A DNA stretch of 10,028 nt from Desulfurococcales archaeon (GTDB lineage: Archaea; Thermoproteota; Thermoprotei_A; Sulfolobales; Desulfurococcaceae). The stretch covers positions 1 to 10,028 of the forward strand of contig JAMOPC010000314.1 of the NCBI GenBank assembly GCA_027064845.1, written 5' to 3'. The notes under the pieces were generated by a model. The model did no database searches. It worked only from the letters and a program-made list of their open reading frames with translations, and had not been told where the DNA came from. Shown one piece after another: positions 1 to 5,990 of the stretch (within the stretch, counting starts at the first letter, position 1; every line of letters begins with the position of its first letter). The position numbers were made by a program, and so were the translations under genes.

Positions 1-1
1 C

Positions 2-277
2 AAACTAGTAATAGAGGAGCTCGAAAAGATTATAGCTCCTTCGAGACAAAGATACCTAGCAATACTAGAAGCAATAACACGCGGAGCAACCCGATGGACC
101 CAGATAAAAACCTACGTAGAATACAGAACAAAAACACGCATAGCAGACAAAAACTTCACAAACCTACTCAAAAAACTAGTAAAGTACGGAATAATAGAGA
201 AACAAGAAGACCAATACAAGATAACAGACCCACTAATAATACACGCAATCAAAACAATCACTACCCACCCAGCATAA
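2..277 (+). CDS. Archaeal ATPase, C-terminal winged helix (partial)
   Basis: An open frame enters from the left edge and gives 91 residues before TAA. It begins KLVIEELEKIIAPSRQRYLA and continues with ILEAITRGATRWTQIKTYVE, then KNFTNLLKKLVKYGIIEKQ and YKITDPLIIHAI. The pattern GATRW, a recognition helix ending in LVKYGIIEK, then YKITDPL is the winged-helix tail I know from the archaeal ATPase family (Arch_ATPase, PF01637), which has an AAA+ P-loop domain upstream. That domain lies outside the window, so activity cannot be judged. Members are common, variable genes in hyperthermophilic archaea, and their cellular role is mostly unknown. Confidence 0.65.
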   Translation, partial: KLVIEELEKIIAPSRQRYLAILEAITRGATRWTQIKTYVEYRTKTRIADKNFTNLLKKLVKYGIIEKQEDQYKITDPLIIHAIKTITTHPA

Positions 278-345
278 ATAAAACGGAAACCAAGAAATGA
301 GTAAACGAGTCAACCTCACACCCGATGAACCAAAGAAGACGTACT

Positions 346-396
346 GCATGGTAAACCGATTGAACCAATCAAACACAACGGATATGAATACCATGC
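346..396. repeat. Inverted repeat / stem-loop
   Basis: GCATGGTA (346-353) pairs perfectly with TACCATGC (389-396). The loop contains a second small hairpin, GATTG-AAC-CAATC (358-370). It lies 12 nt after the shared GATGAACC string, so it may be part of a decayed element. Function is unknown. Confidence 0.4.
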
Positions 397-519
397 CGTG
401 TTCTAGGGGAGAGATATTATTCTTAGTCTAATAAATTGTTTCTTCTAGGAGCACCCGCTTGATTCTATTTCCCACTATAGAACTTGTGGTGGCTTGCCAA
501 GTTAGAGAGAAGGAATTCT

Positions 520-552
520 CTTAAATAAGTACTTAAAGTACTTAAATAAGTA
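520..552 (+). promoter_or_regulatory. Candidate promoter/operator with direct repeats
   Basis: CTTAAATAAGTA occurs at 520-531 and again at 541-552, separated by CTTAAAGTA. Each copy holds a TATA-like TTAAATA core. The second copy would place transcription start near 572, about 30 nt before the GTG of the HEPN gene. Repeated half-sites over a TATA box could be a regulator-binding site, which would fit toxin-antitoxin autoregulation, but no binding is shown. Confidence 0.35.
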
Positions 553-601
553 ATTGAGTAATAGTAGAGTATAGTAACGCTTTGAATAGAAGAGTGGTTG
601 T

Positions 602-823
602 GTGTCGTTTGAGGAAGCCGAGATTATTAGGAAGCGTGCCGAAGCCTTCGACCCGAGGATACTCGAGCTTGTAAATGATGTGAAGAAACTCCACTACATT
701 GCTAGGCTGGAAGAAGCATATATTGCTTCAAGATATTTACCAATAACCTATGAGGAGAGTGAGGCAAAGGATCTCCTAAAGTTCGTCTTAGAGGTGTTCA
801 ACCCTCTTGTCCAAACCATATGA
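602..823 (+). CDS. HEPN-domain protein, internally deleted
   Basis: A 73-residue product with a GTG start. The C-terminal half (LEEAYIASRYLP followed by an acidic helix) matches the end of PF05168 HEPN proteins and of the intact HEPN at 5965-6354 (LEDAYITSRYVARSYSFEEA). The first 16 residues (MSFEEAEIIRKRAEAF) look like a normal HEPN N terminus. What is missing is the middle: the helix with the DLAxFxLEQ pattern and the YPRTHS segment, about 45-50 residues, both present in the other copy. I infer an in-frame internal deletion. The stop overlaps the nucleotidyltransferase start by 17 nt, the usual HEPN-MNT arrangement. The toxin is probably inactive. Confidence 0.65.
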   Translation: MSFEEAEIIRKRAEAFDPRILELVNDVKKLHYIARLEEAYIASRYLPITYEESEAKDLLKFVLEVFNPLVQTI

Positions 824-1126
824 TCTCAAAGTACTCGACTACCTGCGTAACCATAGAAAAATCGCAGAGCAAGTCAAGAATATAGTGAGAAAAATAGATC
901 CAAGCGCCGAAGTATACCTCTTCGGGTCAACAGCCACTGGAAAATACACTGGAGCAAGCGATATAGACATTCTCGTCATCACAAATAATATGAACAAAAA
1001 ACACGACACCATGATCGAAGTATACAAGAGCACGAAGCCCCCATAGAACTACACATAGTCACTCATCAACAATTCAAGAAATGGTATAAGAGATTCATAA
1101 GCGAAAAAGAGCTGATCAAGATTTAA
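807..1126 (+). pseudogene. MNT-type minimal nucleotidyltransferase, frameshifted
   Basis: Starts at TTG 807 inside the HEPN 3' end. Residues 36-57 contain the nucleotidyltransferase signature VYLFGSTATGKYTGASDIDI, with GS at 40-41 and the metal-binding Asp pair at 52 and 54. The frame ends early at TAG 1044-1046. From 1028 the +2 frame continues as EHEAPIELHIVTHQQFKKWY and stops at TAA 1124-1126. It restores the third acidic position (PIELH) and a normal C terminus. One lost base near 1026-1028 explains this. It was the antitoxin partner of the HEPN gene; the known role of such MNT proteins is to AMPylate or otherwise neutralise HEPN RNases. Sequencing error is possible, but the partner gene is also damaged. 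Confidence 0.75.
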
Positions 1127-1163
1127 ACAAACTCCTTACCACACTCTCAATCGTTCACCACAT

Positions 1164-1290
1164 CCGTAGCTTCATGTACCGCCGTATCTTTTCGTACTAT
1201 TATGTATAATATTAGTTGGCTTCGATTCCCGAGACCCGCAGTCCATAATGGGCTGTGGTGAGAGGGGTTGAAGCATCGCCGCGATGAACC
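1164..1290 (+). repeat. GC-rich structured repeat, copy D (family 2)
   Basis: Homologous to 7699-7800 on the minus strand: both read through TTGGCT, a CGAG segment, GGGCTGTGG, then GTTG(A/G)AGC, TCGCCGCGATGAA. Visible stems are an outer helix (GCTTC at 1219-1223 with GAAGC at 1270-1274, extended by G-U pairs), a hairpin at 1239-1255 (CAGTCCA-TAA-TGGGCTG) and a 3' hairpin at 1274-1286 (CATCG-CCG-CGATG). Base changes in the other copy preserve pairing: the loop-closing A-T becomes G-C, and T-A in the outer helix becomes C-G. A left-end segment (1164-1196) recurs at 7652-7686. Probably a solo 3' end of a mobile element or a small RNA. Confidence 0.6.
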
Positions 1291-1457
1291 AAACCGTATC
1301 CAATACAATTAGATATAATTTGATAGATGAAGACACGGTTCAGGTGAACAGTGTAGAAGGATACATAAAAGACGCAGAAAGCTATAATCGAACTTTTCTA
1401 TTCACTATTTCTTCAAAACTATTAGACTGGATGAACTTTATGTACGAGAAGAGTTAA
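1284..1457 (+). CDS. Possible small protein ahead of the OLD-like ATPase
   Basis: ATG 1284, within the conserved GATGAACC of the preceding repeat, opens a 57-codon frame starting MNQTVSNTIRYNLIDE. A TATA-like AGATATAATT (1311-1320) points instead to a transcript starting near 1342, which would make GTG 1344 a leaderless start for a 37-residue peptide (VNSVEGYIKDAESYNRTFLF, then TISSKLLDWMNFMYEKS). Its stop is 18 nt before the ATPase ATG. The residue pattern looks protein-like and helical, but I recognise no family. It may be a small first gene of the cassette or a fragment. Confidence 0.3.
   Translation: MNQTVSNTIRYNLIDEDTVQVNSVEGYIKDAESYNRTFLFTISSKLLDWMNFMYEKS
1311..1320 (+). promoter_or_regulatory. 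TATA-like box ahead of the ATPase/TOPRIM cassette
   Basis: AGATATAATT in the gap before the ATPase would place transcription start near 1342, two bases before GTG 1344. It is the best TATA candidate I see upstream of 1476. No BRE is clear. Confidence 0.3.
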
Positions 1458-1475
1458 TATTGTCTATGAAGGAAT

Positions 1476-2525
1476 ATGAGGTGTTATTTATTGGATAATA
1501 CGGTAGAAAGAGTTAATGCATTAAGTATTGCGGGCTTTAGAGGTATTATTCGTATTCATAAAACTATTGTAGATGGGTTTAAAGGAATTAACATATTTGT
1601 GGGCAGGAATAATTCTGGTAAATCCACGCTGTTAGAAGCTTTGTATCTCCTTGTTTCTCGTAATAGCATCTCTGATATACTGGGTAGATTTCCTCTAGGC
1701 TATGTAGTGAAGAGAAGAGGCTGGTTCGGACTAGGTTCTCTAAAGGGGATTATTCATAATAGGTTTAATAAAGCCACACTCTCCGCCAAAATAAACAAAA
1801 CAAGTATAGACACCGAGATCCAGTTATCACGTGAAGACACAATAAAATGTACAATCAGTAAAGATGGTAAGCCATTTACTAGAATAATGGTGGAATTTCA
1901 TCAAAATGGAGATCATTCTATAATAAGTTCAAAAAAATTAACTGGGTTAAAAGCGAATGTTGTATTTATTGATTGGAATATAATGAGATCCTATGGTGAA
2001 CCAGAAGACGTTTATTCCCTTCTTCTCGAATCCGGCGGTAGTGAAGCAGAGGAATATGTGGTGAAAACACTAAAAGGTATCTATAGAGATCTCAGAGGTT
2101 TTAAACCACTTAAATCTAATAACAAATGGGTTCTATATGCTGTTCTAACAGATTATTCCATACCGTTTTATCTGTTAGGCGATGGCTTAAGAGCAGCATT
2201 TACCTATCTAGCACTTCTTGGTAGTGTCAAGAAAGGTATCGTATTGGCTGAAGAGCCTGAGCTTCATCAGCATAGATCTAGTATGGAAGTCGTTGCTGAA
2301 GCAATTATTAAGAGCAATACCGATCACAGAAACCAAATATTCCTATCAACTCATAGTATTGAACTCATAGATATAATTCTCGATAAAGCTGATAAGTACG
2401 GTCTAGAGGACGATCTAGCGATATTTAGGGTCTCTCTAAAGAACGGAGTACTCCATTACCGTAAATACTCATATAGTGAAGCTTTGGAGTCTAGAAGGGA
2501 ATTAGAACTTGATCTGAGAGGGTGA
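1476..2525 (+). CDS. OLD-like ABC/AAA ATPase
   Basis: A 349-residue P-loop ATPase of the AAA_15/AAA_21 type found in OLD nucleases and related defence systems. Visible motifs in order: N-terminal strand VNALSIAGFRGI (13-24), Walker A GRNNSGKST (43-51), an ABC-signature-like segment LLGDGLRAAF (233-242), Walker B IVLAEEPELHQH (255-266), and the STHS switch (291-294). It has no fused TOPRIM domain; that activity is in the next gene, 7 nt downstream. ATG 1476 is the first start. TTG 1491, preceded by GAGGTG, is an equally plausible start and keeps all motifs. The expected role is ATP-dependent sensing or DNA engagement that controls the TOPRIM partner. The family is clear; the defence role is inferred from family and context. 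Confidence 0.85.
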   Translation: MRCYLLDNTVERVNALSIAGFRGIIRIHKTIVDGFKGINIFVGRNNSGKSTLLEALYLLVSRNSISDILGRFPLGYVVKRRGWFGLGSLKGIIHNRFNKATLSAKINKTSIDTEIQLSREDTIKCTISKDGKPFTRIMVEFHQNGDHSIISSKKLTGLKANVVFIDWNIMRSYGEPEDVYSLLLESGGSEAEEYVVKTLKGIYRDLRGFKPLKSNNKWVLYAVLTDYSIPFYLLGDGLRAAFTYLALLGSVKKGIVLAEEPELHQHRSSMEVVAEAIIKSNTDHRNQIFLSTHSIELIDIILDKADKYGLEDDLAIFRVSLKNGVLHYRKYSYSEALESRRELELDLRG

Positions 2526-2527
2526 GG
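2521..2527 (+). promoter_or_regulatory. Ribosome site deciding a TTG start
   Basis: GGTGAGG overlaps the ATPase stop codon and lies six bases before TTG 2533. The only nearby ATG (2529) is in another frame that lacks the TOPRIM glutamate motif, and an in-frame stop at 2515 limits upstream starts. This supports TTG and coupled translation. Confidence 0.6.
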
Positions 2528-2532
2528 GATGT

Positions 2533-3255
2533 TTGGAGATAATTATTCTTCTAGCCGAAGGCAATACGGAAAAGACTCTCTATACTAAGCTTTTAAAAAG
2601 ATTCCTCAATATTGAAAAGAGTAGTTACGATGAACTACCCATACCTATTAAAGATCTCATGGGTAGCTTTGAGAAAAAATACATAGATATATTTATTGTT
2701 GAGAATAAATTACTTGTTTTACTACTAAATTGTAGAGGATACGAAAGACTGAGAAAATATGTTAAAGAAATACTTGAGTCAGAATATCTTATTGATGCTA
2801 TTAAAAATGGATTAAATAATTTAATAATCGTTGCCGACATGGATAAAAACCCATTGAATTCCATGAAAGGATTATTTGCATCAATAGGATTTATCCCAAA
2901 AATTGAGAATTATAACTTACACATCAATGTCAACAACCATGAAATACAAATACATATAGTAGAACAAGGATATCAAAAAGAGATTGAAGACGACCTCGAG
3001 CAACTGGTTAGACAGGTTGAATGTAAGATAAATAAAGCTATTAGTATATTTGAAGAAAAGCTTGGCATGAAACTTAGCCCTAAACAGAGACTCGGCATCT
3101 ATGAGGCTGTCCTTGTGGATAATAATGGTTTGCCGCAGTTAATTGATCTTATAATTGATAAAACTGATGATCAAGAAATAGAAAAGAAGCTCGAAAAAGA
3201 AATGAAAGTAATAAAAATAATAAAAGAGATCCTAAATCACGAGAAACAGGCGTAA
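2533..3255 (+). CDS. Stand-alone TOPRIM-domain protein
   Basis: A 240-residue product. The opening IIILLAEGNTEKTLY carries the TOPRIM glutamate at residue 9, and NNLIIVADMDKN carries the DxD pair at 102 and 104. These are the metal-binding acids of TOPRIM nucleases and topoisomerases. An EDDLEQL segment (152-158) and the later PKQRLGIYEAVLV stretch resemble DUF3226-type stand-alone TOPRIM proteins; that subfamily call is from memory. The C terminus is lysine/glutamate-rich and probably helical. Tight coupling to the ATPase suggests one complex in which this subunit cuts DNA or RNA, as in OLD and split-OLD systems. PARIS AriB is another ATPase-linked TOPRIM, but I do not see clear DUF4435 features. 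The nuclease role is inferred. Confidence 0.75.
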   Translation: MEIIILLAEGNTEKTLYTKLLKRFLNIEKSSYDELPIPIKDLMGSFEKKYIDIFIVENKLLVLLLNCRGYERLRKYVKEILESEYLIDAIKNGLNNLIIVADMDKNPLNSMKGLFASIGFIPKIENYNLHINVNNHEIQIHIVEQGYQKEIEDDLEQLVRQVECKINKAISIFEEKLGMKLSPKQRLGIYEAVLVDNNGLPQLIDLIIDKTDDQEIEKKLEKEMKVIKIIKEILNHEKQA

Positions 3256-3906
3256 GCTATAAGCTTCTATAGAATCATAATGTTCCTTATGAAAGTGCTT
3301 GTATATTACTGAGATTATTTATTTTTGGTACATGAAAACTTGAGTCATAATATTATATAAGTTATCGGTGTAAATTATGAAAAACGTAATGGAACTCTAT
3401 CCTATATTATATTAGAGCGATCCTAGTTATTTTTGAATGATTTCACGATTGTTGTTAAGATAATAAATGCGCCTATAGTTTTTGGATTTCTGTTCGAAGA
3501 ATTATATTATGTGTTATTATTATTATGTATAGATAATGTTCGAACTAGGATAGTGCGAGAGCATTACTTATTCTGTTGGTATTTATAGTGCTGGATCGAT
3601 TTCAATATTATGAGCCTTGGGGAGAATAAGGTGCAACTATGGGGTTATAAATTATTGTATAAGTTCTATGGAACTCGAAGCGGAATAGAGGAATTGGGTT
3701 AAAACATATCTTATCTACGAAGATAATTAATAAAAATATTCTGTAGGAAGAGCGTGCATTTAAATTATATGAAGCAAATACAATATAGCAGATCTCTGAG
3801 TGTTGAGAGCTAAGAATGAACATTCCTCCATGAAAATGAATTATATTCTTTTCACTTTCTACTGACTCAGAGATACTTAAAATTAATATTATGAGTGATG
3901 AGATGT
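3256..3906. other. AT-rich gap, no convincing gene
   Basis: Stops are frequent in all frames and the longest frames look random. Two perfect inverted repeats are visible: ATCCTAGTT (3420-3428) with AACTAGGAT (3543-3551), and ATCTCTGAGT (3792-3801) with ACTCAGAGAT (3865-3874). Between the first pair, GTTCGAA (3492-3498) and TTCGAAC (3539-3545) also pair. These may bound small degenerate elements, but repeats of this length can arise by chance in such DNA. Confidence 0.5.
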
Positions 3907-4023
3907 ATGGAGAAAGGATTGTATTGTCTCAAGAAGTTTCGGTTAAAGGTATATGTTCCCTCCAACTATGCTAGTAATATTGAAAAGGAGATCAGGCTAG
4001 CGTTCTCCGCTCATCGTGACTAA
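3907..4023 (+). CDS. Possible short ORF, unrecognised
   Basis: An ATG frame of 38 residues (MEKGLYCLKKFRLKVYVPSN, then YASNIEKEIRLAFSAHRD). A TATA-like CTTAAAA at 3876-3882 would place transcription start close to the ATG, as in a leaderless archaeal gene. The LKVYVPSNYASNIEKEI segment looks protein-like, but I recognise no family. The rest of this gap, to 4266, holds nothing I can name. Confidence 0.2.
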   Translation: MEKGLYCLKKFRLKVYVPSNYASNIEKEIRLAFSAHRD

Positions 4024-4220
4024 AAATATCCAGAGAAGTGATTAGAAACCATGGTGAGCAGGGAATGCTTTTATCTCTACCTCGGTCTCCTCAACAGCTC
4101 ATCTACCCAGCCACCATAACATAGTAATGACAGCAATAATCATAAATTCAACGAAGAAGAAAAACAAATACAACACATAATAACACACAGAGATTTAAAA
4201 CAATTAAAATTATAGAAAAT

Positions 4221-4240
4221 AATTAAAACTCTGTAAAGGC
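4221..4240 (+). repeat. 20-bp repeat over the zinc-finger gene promoter
   Basis: The sequence AATTAAAACTCTGTAAAGGC recurs with 19 of 20 matches on the opposite strand at 5197-5216. The ATTAAAAC part is TATA-like and would place transcription start near 4250, just before the GGAGG ribosome site at 4252-4256. It may be a shared promoter sequence or one end of an inverted-repeat-bounded segment. Confidence 0.5.
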
Positions 4241-4266
4241 GTTAAGGGACTGGAGGCTAGGGTCTG

Positions 4267-4941
4267 GTGTTGAGGGTAGAGCTTTTCTTCGAGAATCCCT
4301 TCAGGCTTGTGTGTAGGGTCTCTAAGGAAGGGAGGGTTGTTGCTTGGAGGGCTTGGAAGCTTCATGGTAATGGGATTGGAGTTTATGGCGAGAGTGGTCT
4401 TATGGATTTTCTAATGCCAGACCGTAACGTAAAGGATCAGCTTAGGAGGGAGGTTGAGTTGTTCCTCAGAGAGAACGGTGTCGCCGGGAAAGTAGTGCTT
4501 CCACGCCTTCCAGTAGTGTGGAGGGATGAGAACATTATTAGTGTGATACGGGTTATGCACTTGGCATCTATGGCTCAGGGAAGAGGTCCTTCTCCCATAG
4601 GAGAGGTTCTAGAGTACCTCTCCTCGAAAGGTGTTGAGGCAAGTATTATGGGAGAGTGCACGGTTAGGCTGAAACTAGATATTGAGACGGGAGATTGGAG
4701 AGTTTCGGAAATAGTTTTCGAGAAGACTAAAGCCAGGTTCGAGAGCTTAGAGAAACTAGAGGAGTACGTGAGGAACTTCCTAGCCATAAGTAGCAAGGAG
4801 AAGAAGAGGAGCATTAAATGCCCTCTCTGCGGAGCGGTTGTACGGAGAACACGGTTCGCAATACACCTCGCAAAACACGTTAGATCTGTTCGAAAACTAG
4901 TAGAAAACTACTCGCCAAGGATGAGAAAGAGCGGAAGATAA
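4267..4941 (+). CDS. C2H2-type zinc-finger protein, function unknown
   Basis: A 224-residue protein starting at GTG 4267, with TTG 4270 as the next codon and GGAGG at 4252-4256 upstream. No overall family is recognised. The C-terminal part has a single zinc-finger motif, CPLCGAVVRRTRFAIHLAKH, with Cys185, Cys188, His200 and His204 (C-x2-C-x11-H-x3-H), one residue shorter than the classic eukaryotic spacing. A basic tail follows (SVRKLVENYSPRMRKSGR). The N-terminal 170 residues are mixed alpha/beta with no signal peptide or membrane segment. The finger and basic tail suggest nucleic-acid or protein binding. Codon use is richer in G+C than in the ATPase/TOPRIM genes, closer to a resident gene. 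It lies between two inverted copies of a 20-bp sequence. Confidence 0.75.
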   Translation: MLRVELFFENPFRLVCRVSKEGRVVAWRAWKLHGNGIGVYGESGLMDFLMPDRNVKDQLRREVELFLRENGVAGKVVLPRLPVVWRDENIISVIRVMHLASMAQGRGPSPIGEVLEYLSSKGVEASIMGECTVRLKLDIETGDWRVSEIVFEKTKARFESLEKLEEYVRNFLAISSKEKKRSIKCPLCGAVVRRTRFAIHLAKHVRSVRKLVENYSPRMRKSGR

Positions 4942-5032
4942 TACTTCTTACACACACTCTGCTCACAGAACCGTTCATCCCAGAGTAGTCGTTTAGGTTT
5001 AAGTGCAGTTTCTGATTTATAGGTCTAAAACA

Positions 5033-5041
5033 CCTATATAT
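5033..5041 (+). promoter_or_regulatory. TATA-like box
   Basis: CTATATATT stands alone between the zinc-finger gene and a GC-rich structured island. It would start a plus-strand transcript near 5060-5066, where the island begins. Confidence 0.35.
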
Positions 5042-5061
5042 TATCTCCACCAATTATTAGT

Positions 5062-5243
5062 CTGATAACCCCCGCTGGGGGCTTTGCGCCTCTGGTGTAG
5101 AGAAACCGTGATGGACCACCCTACAGAAACCACCAATGACCTAAGCGGAAACGATCGTTTAAGGTAGCTGTCCTGATTCATCACTGCGACACTCCAGCCT
5201 CTACAGAGTTTTAATTTCTTTTTGTGATTTTTCATTTTTAGTC
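5062..5243 (+). ncRNA. Candidate structured small RNA
   Basis: A GC-rich island in AT-rich DNA with no credible gene. It begins about 25 nt after the TATA-like box and ends in T-rich runs (5209-5243) resembling an archaeal terminator. Visible pairing: CCCCC-GCT-GGGGG near 5069-5081, CTCT-GGTGT-AGAG near 5089-5101, and TGTAGAG pairing with CTCTACA near 5200. In AT-rich hyperthermophiles, GC-rich intergenic islands commonly mark structured RNAs. The competing reading is on the minus strand, where 5174-5205 resembles the 3' end of the repeats at 1164-1290 and 7699-7800. No known RNA family is recognised. Confidence 0.35.
5174..5216 (-). repeat. Fragment resembling the 3' end of family 2 repeats
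   Basis: On the minus strand, GGCTGGAGTGTCGCAGTGAT followed by GAATCAGG parallels GGTTGGAGCGTCGCCGCGAT followed by GAAGCC in copy C. The encoded peptides also match (GWSVAVMNQ here, GWSVAAMKP there). No upstream scaffold is detectable, so this is a partial copy. Its 5' side is the second member of the 20-bp repeat described at 4221-4240. Confidence 0.4.
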
Positions 5244-5395
5244 CTTTGTAGGTTGTTGTGTATGCGCTCGTTGTGTTCTAGTAATGTGTTGGGTGGAGAA
5301 TTTTATGGGTTTTTCTTGTCTGTGTTTATTGTTGGATGAACTCTGTGAGCTAGGCGAGGTTGCCTCTTTATATGTTTTTATGTGTTTTGGTCATT

Positions 5396-5549
5396 GGTTC
5401 ATTCTTTTCCCCGCAGTCGCTCGGGCTTCATCGGTCATTGTGGATGCGTTCGCCACCGACTCCAAGACGACGGCATATCTAAACATAACAAAATATAAAT
5501 ATAACACATCAAGAAGAAACAGATACAATCATATAAACTTTGCTACGGC
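5396..5549 (-). repeat. About 150-nt element, copy A (family 1)
   Basis: Homologous end to end with 6455-6606 on the plus strand. Shared blocks in order: GCCGTAGCA(A/G)AGTTTATATG at the left end, a TAGAT-GCC-TCG segment, GTCGGTGG(C/T)GAACGC, and ATGAACCAA at the right end. One reading frame of the right half ends SVANASTMTDEARATAGK and then RMNQ-stop, which resembles the tail of an IS200/IS605 TnpB protein, although no tnpB body precedes it. A stem formed by CGTCGTC and the GTCGGTGGCG strand is conserved in copy B with a G-C replacing A-T. Probably a solo element end or small RNA. It lies 117 nt from the end of the MNT gene. Confidence 0.65.
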
Positions 5550-5666
5550 GGAGCTGATGAGAACAGTATCTTAGCAAAGATAAAATGCTCAAGTGGTACG
5601 GTTGGAGACTCGACTTTAAATATATTCGTGTTTAAATCGATTGCTTCTCTGGATTTGTCGGGGAGC

Positions 5667-5990
5667 TCAAGATATTTTTATTAGTTTGGATCTTCTCCTA
5701 TAGATTTTGAGCATTTCCTTGGTGGCTACGTGTATTTCGAAAGGATCCTTTATGCCTTTCTCCCACAGTATAGCTAGAACTTTTCCGGGTGCTAGGTTTG
5801 TGACAACTAATATATCTATATCGCTTGATAAAAGGTGTTTTCCTTCAGCAACACTACCGAAGAGATAGACTTCGGCGTTTCTATCAAGCTCTTTGACGAT
5901 CTCAACAATCTTTTTCAGATACTTATCGAGATCCCTAAAGATCTCTGCTCTACGCTTAGCTTCTTCAACCAATAATTTCTCCCACAACAC
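5667..5990 (-). CDS. MNT-type minimal nucleotidyltransferase (antitoxin)
   Basis: A 107-residue protein starting at GTG 5990. The signature VYLFGSVAEGKHLLSSDIDI carries Gly-Ser at 45-46 and the metal-binding Asp pair at 57 and 59. FEIHVAT (84-90) supplies the third acidic position. All catalytic positions of the MNT/KNTase fold are present, so the protein is probably active. It overlaps the upstream HEPN gene by 26 nt, implying coupled translation. In characterised HEPN-MNT pairs the MNT protein adds AMP to the HEPN toxin and silences it. It is a close relative of the broken gene at 807-1126. Confidence 0.85.
   Translation of the reverse strand: MLWEKLLVEEAKRRAEIFRDLDKYLKKIVEIVKELDRNAEVYLFGSVAEGKHLLSSDIDILVVTNLAPGKVLAILWEKGIKDPFEIHVATKEMLKIYRRRSKLIKIS

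Larger units (their letters stand above)
278..601. other. Intergenic stretch, no gene seen
   Basis: No convincing coding frame was found. It contains a 12-nt string at 323-334 (CGATGAACCAAA) shared with the repeat at 1164-1290, a stem-loop at 346-396, and the presumed promoter of the next gene at 520-552. Confidence 0.5.

Noticed and set aside
94..300. Lys/Asn/Thr-rich plus-strand frame of 68 codons
   Set aside because: It lies in another frame over the clear winged-helix ATPase tail and has random-looking composition.
1216..1240. T-arm-like GGCTTCGATTCCC suggesting a tRNA
   Set aside because: No acceptor, D or anticodon arms fit; the segment belongs to the repeated element and pairs elsewhere.
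1281..1290. C box-like CGATGA suggesting a C/D guide RNA
   Set aside because: The C box core UGAUGA is not matched and no correctly spaced D box (CUGA) is present.
3622..3702. Short frame LWGYKLLYKFYGTRSGIEEL, reminiscent of the end of a DDE transposase catalytic region
   Set aside because: Too short, no flanking transposase sequence or terminal repeats; resemblance may be chance.
3608..3823. 71-codon minus-strand frame in the AT-rich gap
   Set aside because: No recognisable motif, no promoter or ribosome site, composition as expected of AT-rich noncoding DNA.
5284..5574. 96-codon plus-strand frame
   Set aside because: Odd Cys/Phe-rich composition, no family resemblance, and its second half is antisense to repeat copy A.
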